This document shows positions 7,519-17,421 of a stretch of 64,000 nucleotides of DNA, one piece after another. The stretch's first letter is position 1. Each line of letters starts with the position of its first letter. Source of the stretch: Amycolatopsis sp. CA-230715 (GTDB lineage: Bacteria > Actinomycetota > Actinomycetes > Mycobacteriales > Pseudonocardiaceae). The stretch covers positions 3,037,501 to 3,101,500 of the forward strand of contig NZ_CP059997.1 in NCBI RefSeq assembly GCF_018736145.1, in the 5' to 3' direction. Position numbers and translations under genes: made by a program. The notes below the pieces were generated by a model. The model had not been told where the DNA came from. It did not search any database and saw only the letters and a program-made list of their open reading frames with translations.

Positions 7519-8829
7519 TCAGCAGGCGAGTGCGGCCAGCGCGATGTGCACCATGGTGCGGGTGCCGGCGAGCAGGGCGCGCTCGTCCAGCTCGAAGGTG
7601 GGCTGGTGGATGTCCCGCATGGGACCCTCGCCCGGCCAGACGCCGAGGCGGGCGAACGCGCCGGGGACGTGTTCGAGGTACCAGCCGAAGTCCTCGCCGC
7701 CGGAGGACTGCTCCGTGCTGGTCAGCGCCGTGTCGCCGAGTGCGGCTTCGACACCGGCGCGCAGCAGGTGCGTGCTGTCCTCGTCGCTGACGACCGGCGG
7801 CACGCCGCGGCGGTAGTCGAGCGAGAACCCGACGCCGGTCGGCGCGAGCAGCGACTCCACGGACGACGCGACGAGCGGCTCCAGCTCGCTCCACACGCGG
7901 TGGTCGGCGGTGCGCAGCGTGCCGCGCAGCAGGCCGTCCTGCGGCACCGCGTTCGCCGCCTCGCCCGCGTGCACCGCGCCCCACACGAGCACGGTGCCCG
8001 AGCGCGGGTCGACGCGGCGGGACAGCACGGCGGGCAGCGAGGTGATCACGGTGCCGAGCGCGTGCACCAGGTCCGCGGTGAGGTGCGGGCGCGAGGTGTG
8101 CCCGCCGGGCGAGGTGAGCCGCAGCTCGATCAGGTCGGCGGCCGAGGTGAGCGCGCCGACCCTGGTGCCCACCTTGCCGACCTCGACGCGCGGGTCGCAG
8201 TGCAGCCCGAAGATCCGGTCGACGCCCTCCATGGCGCCCGCCGCGATCGCGTCGAGCGCGCCGCCGGGCATGACCTCCTCGGCCGGCTGGAAGATCAGCC
8301 TGATCCGGCCGGGCAGTTCCGGCGCGGAGGCCAGCGCCATCGCGGCGCCGAGCAGGATCGAGGTGTGCGCGTCGTGCCCGCAGGCGTGCGCCACGCCGTC
8401 CACAGTGGACGAATACGGCAGACCGGTCGCCTCGGTGAGCGGCAGCGCGTCCATGTCGGCGCGCAGCGCGACGCACGTGGGGCCGGAGCCGATGTCGCAC
8501 AGCACACCGGTGCCGCCGGGCAGCACGGAGGGCTTGAGCCCCGCCGAGCGGAGCACGCTGACGACGAGCTCGGTCGTGCCGTACTCGCGGCGGGACAGCT
8601 CGGGGTGCGAGTGGATGTGGCGACGCCACGCCACCACGTCCGCCGCGTTGTCCCGCAGCCATTCGTCGAGCCAGTACGGCCCGCGGCCCGCGCCGAGATC
8701 GTGCACAGGTGCCATGCTGACGCCGCCGGACGTGATCAGCGCGTCGGACTGCCCGATCGTGGCAGTGGCGCTCTCGTGGGAATCACCGTGATCGCCGGGG
8801 ATCTCGGGCCGTGAATCCAGCACCGTCAC
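7519..8829 (-). CDS. M20 family amidohydrolase (N-acyl-amino-acid amidohydrolase type)
   Basis: Metallopeptidase-fold enzyme of 436 residues that removes acyl groups from N-acyl amino acids or related amides. M20D motifs are visible: RRHIHSHPELS, ALRADMDALP, HACGHDAHT (metal ligands), QPAEE with the catalytic Glu, and GGEDFGWYLE near the C-terminus. GTG at 8829 follows GGAGGT. The first 60 residues are low in homology signal, and a later ATG at 8715 (MAPVHD) lacks a ribosome site. The place matches amiA1/amiB1 in M. tuberculosis, where there are two copies; only one is here. Confidence 0.88.
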   Translation of the reverse strand: MTVLDSRPEIPGDHGDSHESATATIGQSDALITSGGVSMAPVHDLGAGRGPYWLDEWLRDNAADVVAWRRHIHSHPELSRREYGTTELVVSVLRSAGLKPSVLPGGTGVLCDIGSGPTCVALRADMDALPLTEATGLPYSSTVDGVAHACGHDAHTSILLGAAMALASAPELPGRIRLIFQPAEEVMPGGALDAIAAGAMEGVDRIFGLHCDPRVEVGKVGTRVGALTSAADLIELRLTSPGGHTSRPHLTADLVHALGTVITSLPAVLSRRVDPRSGTVLVWGAVHAGEAANAVPQDGLLRGTLRTADHRVWSELEPLVASSVESLLAPTGVGFSLDYRRGVPPVVSDEDSTHLLRAGVEAALGDTALTSTEQSSGGEDFGWYLEHVPGAFARLGVWPGEGPMRDIHQPTFELDERALLAGTRTMVHIALAALAC

Positions 8830-8909
8830 GCCACACCTCCGTCCACACCGGGTACACCGGAAACCGTCGTGGCACGCGGTGCCCGTCCGGTCACGGTTCG
8901 TCGGGTGTT

Positions 8910-8936
8910 GATTGTCGTAAGCATTTGCAGACAATC
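8910..8936. promoter_or_regulatory. Inverted repeat upstream of the amidohydrolase gene
   Basis: GATTGTC (8910-8916) and GACAATC (8930-8936) form a perfect 7-bp inverted repeat with a 13-bp spacer, 80 bp upstream of the GTG at 8829. It could be an operator. The surrounding 8830-9094 region shows no gene. Confidence 0.35.
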
Positions 8937-9094
8937 GTGCACCATGCAGGCGGCAAGAACGGCCATAAAGGCGTTCGCACGAGACGGCCGGTAGTGGATC
9001 TGCGTTGAACGGCGGTGCGGAATTCGGCCAGGCTGTAACCCACCCGCCCGCCTAGAGTCGAAAGACCCTGATCGGCCGTGGCCTGCTGCTTCGC

Positions 9095-9394
9095 CTACTT
9101 GTTCTCGTTCTTGTTGCGCACCCGGCGGCCCCACACCACGATCACCAGCAGCACCGCCGCGATCACGCCGATGATCACCTTGTTCTTCGTCTTGTCGGCG
9201 TTCGCCTGGCTGTTCTGCGCCGGGTCGATCTTCGGTCCCTGCGGTGCGGCGGGCGGCGCGGTGGGCGGGGTCGACGGCGGCGGCGCGGCGGGGGCCGCGG
9301 CCACCGGAGGCGCCGCGATCGCGGGGGCGGCGCACACCACCGGGCACAGCGCCAGCAGCACTCCCAGCACGATCGCTCGCACCTTCGCGGTCAC
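9095..9394 (-). CDS. Small secreted Pro/Ala-rich protein with C-terminal TM
   Basis: Protein of 99 residues. The N-terminal signal peptide (about 1-29, ending AIAAP) is followed by a Pro/Ala/Thr-rich low-complexity linker (30-60). A hydrophilic PKIDPAQNSQAN region, a TM helix (KVIIGVIAAVLLVIVVW) and a basic tail (GRRVRNKNENK) complete it. The plan suggests a short wall-spanning protein held in the membrane. GTG at 9394 follows GGGGAGGAC. It sits 68 bp downstream of meaB in the same direction. Function unknown. Confidence 0.7.
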   Translation of the reverse strand: MTAKVRAIVLGVLLALCPVVCAAPAIAAPPVAAAPAAPPPSTPPTAPPAAPQGPKIDPAQNSQANADKTKNKVIIGVIAAVLLVIVVWGRRVRNKNENK

Positions 9395-9462
9395 CCGTGT
9401 CCTCCCCGCTGCCCGACTGCCCGGATCCGCTGCCAGTCTGCCTTGCCGCGCACGATCCCGCT

Positions 9463-10458
9463 TCACGGCGTCGTGCCACCCGAAAACGCGTCCAGAATGC
9501 GCTGCGCGGCGAGCGTCGGGGTCAGTTCACCATCGCGCACGGCCCGCTCGACCTCGGGCACCACCGCGCGGACCTCCGGGTGCGCGTCGAGCCTGCCGAG
9601 CAGCTGTTCGCGCACCATCGCCCACGTCCAGTCGACCTGCTGCTGACGGCGCTTCCCGGCCAGGTCACCCGATTCGTCCAAAGTGTCCCGATGCCGCTGG
9701 ACCTGTTGCCACACCGTGTCGAGACCGATGTCGTGCAGCGCGCTGCAGGTGAGCACGGGCGGGGTCCACGCGGCGTCCGGGCCGTAGATCATGCGCAGCG
9801 CGCCGGAAAGTTCGCGGGCGGCGCGGCGCGCGTCCCGTTCGTGCTCGCCGTCGGCCTTGTTCACCGCGATCACGTCGGCGAGTTCGAGCACGCCCTTCTT
9901 GATGCCCTGCAACTGGTCGCCGGTGCGCGCCAGGGTCAGGAACAGGAAGCAGTCGACCATGTTCGCCACGGTCACCTCGGACTGCCCGACCCCGACGGTC
10001 TCGACCAGCACGATGTCGTACCCGGCCGCTTCCATCAGCACGATCGTCTCGCGCGTCGCGCGCGCGACGCCGCCGAGCGTGCCCGAAGTCGGCGACGGCC
10101 GGATGAACGCGCCCGGATCGACCGCGAGGCGCGCCATCCTGGTCTTGTCGCCGAGGATGCTGCCGCCGGTCCTCGTCGACGACGGGTCGACGGCGAGCAC
10201 GGCGACGCGGTGGCCCTGCTCGGTGAGGTCCACGCCGAGCTGGTCGATGAAAGTCGACTTGCCGACCCCTGGTACGCCGGTGATCCCGAGCCGGTAGGCC
10301 CCGCCCGCGTGCGGCAGCAGTTCGACGAGCAGTTCCTGCGCCCGCGCGCGGTGGTCCTCGCGATGGGATTCGACCAGCGTGATCGCCTTCGAGAGCACGC
10401 CGCGATCGCCCGCGAGCACGCCCTTCGCGTACGCGGCGACGTCGATGTTCCTCGCCAC
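9463..10458 (-). CDS. meaB: Methylmalonyl-CoA mutase-associated GTPase MeaB
   Basis: G3E-family GTPase of 331 residues that gates adenosylcobalamin transfer to methylmalonyl-CoA mutase and protects it from inactivation. The P-loop GVPGVGKST lies at 61-69. Then come VDPSSTRTGGSILGDKTRM, ETVGVGQSE and the base-recognition motif NKAD. GTG at 10458 lies 3 bp after the mutB stop, so it is the last gene of a mutA-mutB-meaB operon. Confidence 0.95.
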   Translation of the reverse strand: MARNIDVAAYAKGVLAGDRGVLSKAITLVESHREDHRARAQELLVELLPHAGGAYRLGITGVPGVGKSTFIDQLGVDLTEQGHRVAVLAVDPSSTRTGGSILGDKTRMARLAVDPGAFIRPSPTSGTLGGVARATRETIVLMEAAGYDIVLVETVGVGQSEVTVANMVDCFLFLTLARTGDQLQGIKKGVLELADVIAVNKADGEHERDARRAARELSGALRMIYGPDAAWTPPVLTCSALHDIGLDTVWQQVQRHRDTLDESGDLAGKRRQQQVDWTWAMVREQLLGRLDAHPEVRAVVPEVERAVRDGELTPTLAAQRILDAFSGGTTP

Positions 10459-10460
10459 GC

Positions 10461-12629
10461 TCAGGACTCTTGCGCGATGAGCTGGTCGAGCAGGTTGATC
10501 GCCGCGTCCGCGATCACGGTGCCCGGCCCGAAGATGGCCGCCGCACCGGCCTCGCGCAACGCGTCGTAGTCCTGCGGCGGGATCACGCCGCCGACCACGA
10601 CCATGATGTCGGCGCGGTCCAGCTCGGCGAGTTCGGCGCGCAGCGCGGGCACGAGCGAAAGGTGCCCCGCCGCCAGCGACGAGACGCCGACGATGTGCAC
10701 GTCCGCTTCGACGGCCTGCCGCGCGACCTCGGCCGGGGTGGAGAACAACGGGCCGACGTCGACGTCGAAACCGATGTCGGCGAACGCGGTCGCGATCACC
10801 TTCTGCCCTCGGTCGTGCCCGTCCTGGCCCATCTTCGCGACCAGGATGCGCGGCCGCCGCCCTTCGGACTCGGCGAAGGCCTCGACGCGTTCCCGTGCCT
10901 GTTCCACGTTCTTCGCCTTCCCGACCTCGTCGCGGTAGACGCCGGAGATGGTCCTGATCTGCCCGGAGTGCCGCCCCCAGATCCGTTCCAGCGCATCGGA
11001 AATCTCGCCGACGGTGGCCTTCGCGCGCGCCGCGTCGATCGCCAGTTCCAGCAGGTTCCCGTCGGCCTCGGCGCCCGCGGTCAGCCGCCGCAGCGCGTCC
11101 TCGGTTGCCTCGGAATCCCGTTCTTCCCGCAGCCGCCGCAGTTTTTCGAGCTGCTGCGCGCGGACATCGGCATTGTCCACTTTGAGCACTTCGATCTGCT
11201 CGTCGTCGGTGACCTGGTACTTGTTGACGCCGATCACGGGCTGGCGGCCGGAGTCGATGCGCGCCTGGGTCCGCGCGGCCGCCTCTTCGATGCGCAGTTT
11301 CGGGATACCGGCGTCGATCGCGCGCGCCATCCCGCCCGCGGCCTCGACTTCGCTGATGTGCGCCCACGCCTTGCGCGCGAGGTCGTAGGTGAGCTTCTCG
11401 ACGAACGCGCTGCCGCCCCACGGGTCGATCACGCGCGTGGTGCCGGATTCCTGCTGCAGCAGCAACTGCGTGTTCCGCGCGATGCGGGCGGAGAAGTCCG
11501 TCGGCAGCGCGAGCGCCTCGTCGAGCGCGTTGGTGTGCAACGACTGCGTGTGCCCCTGCGTCGCGGCCATCGCTTCGACGCACGTGCGCGTCACGTTGTT
11601 GTAGACGTCCTGCGCGGTCAGCGACCAGCCGGAGGTCTGCGAATGGGTGCGCAGCGAAAGGGATTTCGCGGATTTCGGGTCGAACTGCTTGACGAGCTTC
11701 GCCCACAGCAGCCGCGCCGCGCGCAGCTTGGCGACCTCCATGAAGAAGTTCATCCCGATCGCCCAGAAGAACGACAGCCTCGGCGCGAACTTGTCGACGC
11801 CGAGCCCCGCGTCGACACCGGCGCGGATGTACTCGACGCCGTCCGCGAGCGTGTACGCCAGCTCGAGATCGGCGGTCGCCCCCGCCTCCTGCATGTGGTA
11901 GCCGGAGATCGAGATCGAGTTGTACTTCGGCATGTTCGCGGACGTGTAGGAGAAGATGTCCGAGATGATCCGCATCGACGGCTGCGGCGGGTAGATGTAG
12001 GTGTTGCGGACCATGAACTCCTTGAGGATGTCGTTCTGGATGGTCCCGGCCAGCTTCTCCGCGCCGACGCCCTGCTCCTCCGCGGCGACCACGTACAGCG
12101 CGAGCACCGGCAGCACCGCGCCGTTCATCGTCATCGACACGCTCATCTTGTCCAGCGGGATGCCGTCGAAGAGCTGGCGCATGTCGTAGATGGAGTCGAT
12201 CGCGACCCCGGCCATGCCGACGTCGCCGGTGACGCGGGGGTGGTCGGAGTCGTAGCCGCGGTGGGTGGCGAGGTCGAAGGCGACCGAAAGGCCCTTCTGG
12301 CCCGCCGCGAGGTTGCGGCGGTAGAACGCGTTCGACTCGGCGGCGGTGGAGAACCCGGCGTACTGGCGGATGGTCCACGGCTGGTTGACGTACATCGTCG
12401 GGTACGGCCCGCGCAGGAACGGCGGCATCCCGGGGAAGGTGCCGAGGAAGTCCACTTCGGACAGATCACCGGCGGTGTAGACGGGTTTGACGCCGATGCC
12501 CTCCGGGGTCTCCCACGCCAGCGCGTCGGGGCCCTTGCCGGTGCTGGCGTGCAGCGCGTCGGCCCACGCGGCGGCGTCGGACGGCTCCGGGGCGCCGAGT
12601 TCGACGTCGGCGAAGTTCGGGATGGCCAT
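10461..12629 (-). CDS. mutB: Methylmalonyl-CoA mutase large (catalytic) subunit
   Basis: Adenosylcobalamin-dependent mutase of 722 residues that interconverts methylmalonyl-CoA and succinyl-CoA, linking propionate, odd-chain fatty acids and polyketide precursor pools. The N-terminal TIM barrel shows RQYAGFSTAAESN and HTQSLHTNALDEA. The C-terminal B12 domain has the base-off signature DGHDRG. Length is normal. ATG at 12629 overlaps the mutA stop by one base (TGATG). Confidence 0.97.
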   Translation of the reverse strand: MAIPNFADVELGAPEPSDAAAWADALHASTGKGPDALAWETPEGIGVKPVYTAGDLSEVDFLGTFPGMPPFLRGPYPTMYVNQPWTIRQYAGFSTAAESNAFYRRNLAAGQKGLSVAFDLATHRGYDSDHPRVTGDVGMAGVAIDSIYDMRQLFDGIPLDKMSVSMTMNGAVLPVLALYVVAAEEQGVGAEKLAGTIQNDILKEFMVRNTYIYPPQPSMRIISDIFSYTSANMPKYNSISISGYHMQEAGATADLELAYTLADGVEYIRAGVDAGLGVDKFAPRLSFFWAIGMNFFMEVAKLRAARLLWAKLVKQFDPKSAKSLSLRTHSQTSGWSLTAQDVYNNVTRTCVEAMAATQGHTQSLHTNALDEALALPTDFSARIARNTQLLLQQESGTTRVIDPWGGSAFVEKLTYDLARKAWAHISEVEAAGGMARAIDAGIPKLRIEEAAARTQARIDSGRQPVIGVNKYQVTDDEQIEVLKVDNADVRAQQLEKLRRLREERDSEATEDALRRLTAGAEADGNLLELAIDAARAKATVGEISDALERIWGRHSGQIRTISGVYRDEVGKAKNVEQARERVEAFAESEGRRPRILVAKMGQDGHDRGQKVIATAFADIGFDVDVGPLFSTPAEVARQAVEADVHIVGVSSLAAGHLSLVPALRAELAELDRADIMVVVGGVIPPQDYDALREAGAAAIFGPGTVIADAAINLLDQLIAQES

Positions 12630-14542
12630 CACTTGACTCCCAGCGTTTCGAGGGTGCTCGTCAGCACGGCGAGTGCGTCGCAACCGGTGAAGACATACCC
12701 GGCCACCGCCTCGTACTCGCCCGGTTTTCCGGCCAGCAGCACGGTTTCCGCGCCCGCGTCGCGCAGCGCCGCCGCGGTTTCCGCGGCTTGTTCCCCGTAC
12801 GACCGGTCACTGCCGCACAGACAGGCCGCGGTGGCGCCGCTGTCCGAATAGGCCTTCACCACGTCGTCGACGGTTTCCGTCGCGCCGGGGTTGACCGGTT
12901 CGATGCCGCCCGCTCCGAAGAGGTTGGCGGCGAAGGTCGCGCGCGCGGTGTGCGCGGCGACCGGCCCGAGGGTGGCGAGGAAGATCTTCGGCCGGGCACC
13001 GTGCTCAGCGAGGTGCGCGTCGGAACGGTCGCGCAGCGCCTCGTAGTCCGCCGCGTAGCGCAGCTTCGGCAGTCCGTCCGGATTGGACGGTGCGGGCGCT
13101 TCGGCTGGCCGGGTCACCGTTTTCTCTTCGAGCATCGGGAATTCGCTGACGCCGGTGATCGGGTCCTTGCGCGTGGCGATCCTCTTGCGGCGCGCTTCGG
13201 CCGTCGCGGCGAGTTCTCCCGCGAGCTTCCCGGAGTCCAAAACGGACTCGATCCCGCCCGCGCGCTCGATCCCGGTGAACTCGCGCCAGGCCGCGGCGGC
13301 GAGCGAGTCGGTGAGGTTCTCGACGTACCACGAGCCACCGGCGGGGTCGATCACCTCGGCCAGTTTGGACTCTTCGAGCAGGATCGCGCTGGTGTTGCGC
13401 GCGATGCGCCTGGCGAAGCCGTCCGGCTGCCCGAGCGCGGAGTCGAACGGCAGCACGGTGACCGCGTCCGCACCTCCGACCCCGGCGCCGAAAGCGGCCA
13501 CGCAGGTGCGGAGCATGTTCACCCAGGGATCGCGGCGGGTCAGCATCGCGGGCGAGGTGACCGCGTGCTGGCGCATCCCGGGCGCGGCCGCGCCGGAAAC
13601 CCCGGAGACTTCCAGGACCCTGGCCCACAACCGCCGTGCGGCACGGAACTTCGCGATGGTCAGGAACTGGTCGGCGGTCGCGGCGAGCCGGAATTCCAGC
13701 CGCGCGGCCGCTTCGTCGACGCCGAGCCCCGCCTCGGTGAGCGCGCGCAGGTACGCGACACCCGCCGCGATCGTGGCGCCGAGCTCCTGCGCGTCCGAAC
13801 CACCGGCCTCGTGGAAGGGCAGCCCGTCCGCGACGAGCGCGCGCAACCCGGGGTACCGGGACGAAAGCCGCGCGGCCAGCTCGGCGGCCGGGGCGAGATC
13901 GTGCGCGGCCCCGGTGGCGGCGCGCAGGCCGATCGGGTCGGCGCCGATGTTCCCGGTGACCGCGCTCGCCGGGATTTCCCGGTCCGAGAACACTTCGAGC
14001 AGGGCCGTCGCGGCCGCCTCGTACTCCTCGCCCGGTTCCAGCACCACTGGCGCGAGTTCGAGGTACACCTCGTTCAGGGCGTCGGCGAGGGAGCCGACGG
14101 GAAGCGCGCCGCCGCCGACGCGGAGCCACACCGAGGTCGCCCCGCCTTCGAGATCGGCGAGCACGGCCTTGTTGAGCTGCGCCGGATCCGCCCCGGCGTG
14201 CCGGACGCGGACATCCCAGCCGGTGCCGACCAGGCCCTCCGGGCGGGCACCGCGGGTGAACGGCGGCAGCCCGGGGTATCCGGCGGGGGACGCGGCGTCG
14301 TCGGAGGTGTAGAGCGGCTGGATCTCGATGCCGTCGTAGGTCTTCGACGCCAGCAGCGTCTCGGGATCGCCATCGAAGCCTTCGGGCAGCGCGCCGCTCT
14401 TGCCCAGCACGCCGGCCACCAGCTCGCGCCACTGCGCCTTGGTCGGCGCGGGGAACTCCGCGGCGAGAGTCAGCTCGTCGGGTGCCTCGCGCTCGGCACC
14501 CGCCTGCGCGGAAGTGTCACCTGGCGTCCCTGCCTGTGTCAT
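12629..14542 (-). CDS. mutA: Methylmalonyl-CoA mutase small subunit
   Basis: Non-catalytic subunit of 637 residues that pairs with MutB in the heterodimeric bacterial enzyme. It follows the same barrel plus B12-like domain plan. The C-terminal domain lacks the DxHxxG cobalamin ligand (the equivalent reads ATLGPVAAHTARA), as expected for MutA. It is the first gene of the leftward operon. ATG at 14542 lies 115 bp from the divergent kinase gene, so the shared gap must carry both promoters. Confidence 0.95.
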   Translation of the reverse strand: MTQAGTPGDTSAQAGAEREAPDELTLAAEFPAPTKAQWRELVAGVLGKSGALPEGFDGDPETLLASKTYDGIEIQPLYTSDDAASPAGYPGLPPFTRGARPEGLVGTGWDVRVRHAGADPAQLNKAVLADLEGGATSVWLRVGGGALPVGSLADALNEVYLELAPVVLEPGEEYEAAATALLEVFSDREIPASAVTGNIGADPIGLRAATGAAHDLAPAAELAARLSSRYPGLRALVADGLPFHEAGGSDAQELGATIAAGVAYLRALTEAGLGVDEAAARLEFRLAATADQFLTIAKFRAARRLWARVLEVSGVSGAAAPGMRQHAVTSPAMLTRRDPWVNMLRTCVAAFGAGVGGADAVTVLPFDSALGQPDGFARRIARNTSAILLEESKLAEVIDPAGGSWYVENLTDSLAAAAWREFTGIERAGGIESVLDSGKLAGELAATAEARRKRIATRKDPITGVSEFPMLEEKTVTRPAEAPAPSNPDGLPKLRYAADYEALRDRSDAHLAEHGARPKIFLATLGPVAAHTARATFAANLFGAGGIEPVNPGATETVDDVVKAYSDSGATAACLCGSDRSYGEQAAETAAALRDAGAETVLLAGKPGEYEAVAGYVFTGCDALAVLTSTLETLGVK

Positions 14543-14657
14543 GTCTGTCGATGTTAGAGCCCTTGACGGAGACCGCTATATGACTCCCGTCGCGCTTAGG
14601 GGCCCTTGTTTCGCGGGGGTGTCCCGTCACGCTGGGGTCGTCCGCAACAATGGGACG

Positions 14658-16388
14658 ATGTCCACCTCCGACGAGGAACCACGCATCGTAGCCGGTCGTT
14701 ACCGCCTGCGCTCGGTGCTGGGTTCCGGGGCGATGGGCACCGTGTGGGCGGCCTACGACGAGTTCCTCCAGCGGATGGTCGCGGTCAAGGAAGTGCGCCT
14801 GCCGCCGGGCGTCGCCGCTTCGCAGGCCGACGAACTGCGGGAACGGACGCTGCGCGAGGCGCGCGCGATCGCCGTGCTCTCGCACCCGAACGTGATCATC
14901 CTGCACGACGTGGCGCGCGAAGACGGCGATCCGTTCGTGGTGATGGAGCTGCTGCCGTCGCACAGCCTCGCCGAGCTGCTGCGCGACCACGGGCCGCTCG
15001 ACGTCGAGCAGGCGGCCGCGATGGCCGACGCGGTGGCCGCCGCGCTGGAGGCCGCGCACGCCGCCGGAATCACCCACCGTGACGTCAAACCGGGCAACGT
15101 GCTGATCTCGAGCGACGGCAGGATCAAGCTCACCGACTTCGGGATCGCGCGCAACGTCTCCGAGGCGACCATGACGCGGACCGGCATGATGCTCGGCTCG
15201 CCCGCCTACATCGCGCCCGAGGTCGCCTCCGGCCGCGGGGTCACCCCGTCGGCCGATCTGTGGGGCCTCGGCGCGACGCTCTTCGCGGCCGTCGAAGGCG
15301 CCCCGCCCTACGACGCGGACGGCGACCCGCTGGAGACCGTCGGCAAGGTCGTGCACGGCGAGGTGCCGAAACCGGCTCCCGGTCCGCTCTCGCAGATCAT
15401 CGAAGGCTTGATGGCGAAGGAGCCGCGGGACCGGATCTCGCTGGCCGAAGCCCGCCGTCGCCTTTACCCGCTGTACACGAAGGCCGCGCACGCGCTGTTC
15501 CCGCCGGAGCTGTTCGCCTCACCGGCGGGGCACAAGAGCGGCGACCGCCCGGACGTCACGGACACGCAGGTCATCCCCGCGCCGAAGGCGCCTTCACCGG
15601 CCGCGGCCGGTGACGCGGAGAAGAGCACCGAGCTGGCCGCCGACCCCGGCCCGCTGCCGTTCATGACCGCGGACCGCCCCACCGTGGTGCCGCAGCCGAT
15701 CCAGCAGGCCCAGCCGCGGCGGCCACTGGTGAGCGTCGCGCTCACCGTCACCGCGATCGTGCTGTTCCTGGCCGCCACCGCGGGCGGGTTCGTCGCGGCG
15801 AGGACGATCGGGGGCGAATCGATCACCCCGCCGCCGAAGGTGGACACCACGCTGCCGGTCTCGGCGCCGCCACCGCAGCTCGAACTGCGCAAGGGTGAGA
15901 CGACCACGCTCAAGGGCCAGAAGGGCAGCGGCTTCACCGTCGCGCTCCCGCGCGAATGGGTGCAGTTCACCACCCAGCAGGAGGGCGAAGGGCTGCCGCC
16001 GAGCTCGCTCATCCAGTTCGTCTCGCCGAGGGGCGACCAGGTGTTCAGCGCCGAGCGGTTCCCCGACTACTTCCCCAAGGGCACGGTCGAGAAGTACCTG
16101 AACACGTTGCGGTCGAAGGAGGAGTTCGTCCTCCCCACCGAGCCGGAACCGCTGTCCGGCCAGGACGGGCTCGCGTTCACCTACCGCACCGTCGAACGCG
16201 GCAACCCCTCGGCGCGCGGCAGCAAGCCGACCGGCCAGGCGAGCATCGGCAGGACCACGTTCGCGCAGGCGTACCGGCACGGCACGAGCCTCTGGGTGGT
16301 CAGCGTCACGGTGCCGACGACGCAGGAGTCGCCTGACGGGGCGGACCTCTCGACCCGCATCCTGCCCAGCTTCACCATCTCCAACTGA
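14658..16388 (+). CDS. Transmembrane Ser/Thr protein kinase (PknB-like catalytic domain)
   Basis: Eukaryotic-type kinase of 576 residues. The catalytic domain spans about 14-275 with the glycine loop GSGAMGTVW, Lys44 in VAVKEV, HRDVKPGN (Asp142), DFG at 160-162 and an activation loop ending SPAYIAPE. A Pro-rich linker leads to a TM helix at about 357-380. The outside domain (381-576) is not made of PASTA repeats and looks like a compact sensor of the MOG1/PsbP-like kind. ATG at 14658. It is divergent to mutAB; whether it senses related metabolism is unknown. Confidence 0.9.
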   Translation: MSTSDEEPRIVAGRYRLRSVLGSGAMGTVWAAYDEFLQRMVAVKEVRLPPGVAASQADELRERTLREARAIAVLSHPNVIILHDVAREDGDPFVVMELLPSHSLAELLRDHGPLDVEQAAAMADAVAAALEAAHAAGITHRDVKPGNVLISSDGRIKLTDFGIARNVSEATMTRTGMMLGSPAYIAPEVASGRGVTPSADLWGLGATLFAAVEGAPPYDADGDPLETVGKVVHGEVPKPAPGPLSQIIEGLMAKEPRDRISLAEARRRLYPLYTKAAHALFPPELFASPAGHKSGDRPDVTDTQVIPAPKAPSPAAAGDAEKSTELAADPGPLPFMTADRPTVVPQPIQQAQPRRPLVSVALTVTAIVLFLAATAGGFVAARTIGGESITPPPKVDTTLPVSAPPPQLELRKGETTTLKGQKGSGFTVALPREWVQFTTQQEGEGLPPSSLIQFVSPRGDQVFSAERFPDYFPKGTVEKYLNTLRSKEEFVLPTEPEPLSGQDGLAFTYRTVERGNPSARGSKPTGQASIGRTTFAQAYRHGTSLWVVSVTVPTTQESPDGADLSTRILPSFTISN

Positions 16389-16608
16389 CCCGTTTCCTGC
16401 CGCCGCGGCGCCTCCCTCGATGCCTCTGTAGATGTCAAAGGGGTGGTCTTCGGCGACTCCGGCGCCGCGAACTTCGCCCTGGTAAGGGCTTCTGCTGCCT
16501 CGGCGGGGGCTGCCTGGTGCCCCGAAGGTCACCTTCGGGGCACGTGCCGGATCGCCCGCCACCGAGCGAGGCATTTCGCGCGCACCGGCGTGACATACGC
16601 TCACGTTC
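16389..16608. repeat. Interspersed repeat mosaic with one perfect palindrome
   Basis: No gene is seen. A block from about 16419 (GATGCCTCTGTAGATGTC) through the CGACTCCGGCGCCGCGAACTT text to about 16510 recurs at 20424-20515. It is followed by the perfect palindrome at 16520-16540. The promoter of the nucleoside phosphorylase must lie within or just after this repeat. Confidence 0.75.
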
Positions 16609-17421
16609 ATGACTGACACAGGGTCCCTGACCGACGAAGCGGCCGCGGCGGCCGAAGCCGCGGCGGCCATCGCCGAGCGCACCGGCGTCGGATCGCACGA
16701 CATAGCGGTCGTGCTCGGCTCCGGCTGGCGCCCCGCAGCCGACGTGCTCGGCGATCCCGAGCACGAAATCGGACTCGGGGAGCTCCCCGGTTTCGCCACC
16801 CCCGGCGCGGTCGGCCACGGCGGCACTGCGCGCTCCCTGCTCGTCGAGGGCAAGCGCACGCTCGTGCTGCTCGGCCGCACCCACCTGTACGAGGGCAAGG
16901 GCATCGAGCGCACTGTCCACAATGTACGGACCGCGGCGGCGACCGGCGCGTCGGCCGTGCTACTCACGAACGCGGCAGGCGGGCTGCGCGAGGGCATGCG
17001 CGTCGGGCAGCCGGTGCTGATCTCCGACCACCTGAACCTGACCGCCCGCTCCCCCATCGTCGGCGCGAACTTCGTCGACCTGACCGACCTCTACTCGGCC
17101 CGCCTTCGCGGTATCGCGCGCGAGATCGACCCGGAACTCGAAGACGGCGTCTACGCGGGCCTGCCGGGGCCCCATTTCGAGACCCCGGCCGAGATCCGCA
17201 TGCTGCGCACGATGGGCGCGGACCTGGTCGGCATGTCCACCGTGTTGGAAGCGATCGCCGCCCGCGCCGCCGGCGTCGAGGTGTTCGGACTCTCGCTCGT
17301 CACCAACCTCGCCGCGGGCATGACCGGCGAACCCCTCAACCACGAGGAAGTCCTCGAAGCCGGCCGTGCCTCCGCGACGAAGATGGGCACCCTGCTGCGC
17401 GAACTCGTCGGCAAGGCCTAG
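16609..17421 (+). CDS. punA: Purine nucleoside phosphorylase
   Basis: Trimeric-type PNP of 270 residues that splits purine (deoxy)nucleosides with phosphate into base and (deoxy)ribose 1-phosphate. Motifs include VVLGSGWRPA, GRTHLYEGK, TNAAGGLREG, GLPGPHFETPAEIRM and VGMSTVLEAIAAR. Length fits the family. It corresponds to deoD (Rv3307) of M. tuberculosis in both sequence type and position. Together with deoC, upp and add in this window it forms a scattered nucleoside salvage set. Confidence 0.95.
   Translation: MTDTGSLTDEAAAAAEAAAAIAERTGVGSHDIAVVLGSGWRPAADVLGDPEHEIGLGELPGFATPGAVGHGGTARSLLVEGKRTLVLLGRTHLYEGKGIERTVHNVRTAAATGASAVLLTNAAGGLREGMRVGQPVLISDHLNLTARSPIVGANFVDLTDLYSARLRGIAREIDPELEDGVYAGLPGPHFETPAEIRMLRTMGADLVGMSTVLEAIAARAAGVEVFGLSLVTNLAAGMTGEPLNHEEVLEAGRASATKMGTLLRELVGKA

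Noticed and set aside
10461..14542. MutA as a broken copy of MutB because it lacks the cobalamin ligand
   Set aside because: Absence of DxHxxG is normal for the small subunit of the heterodimeric enzyme.
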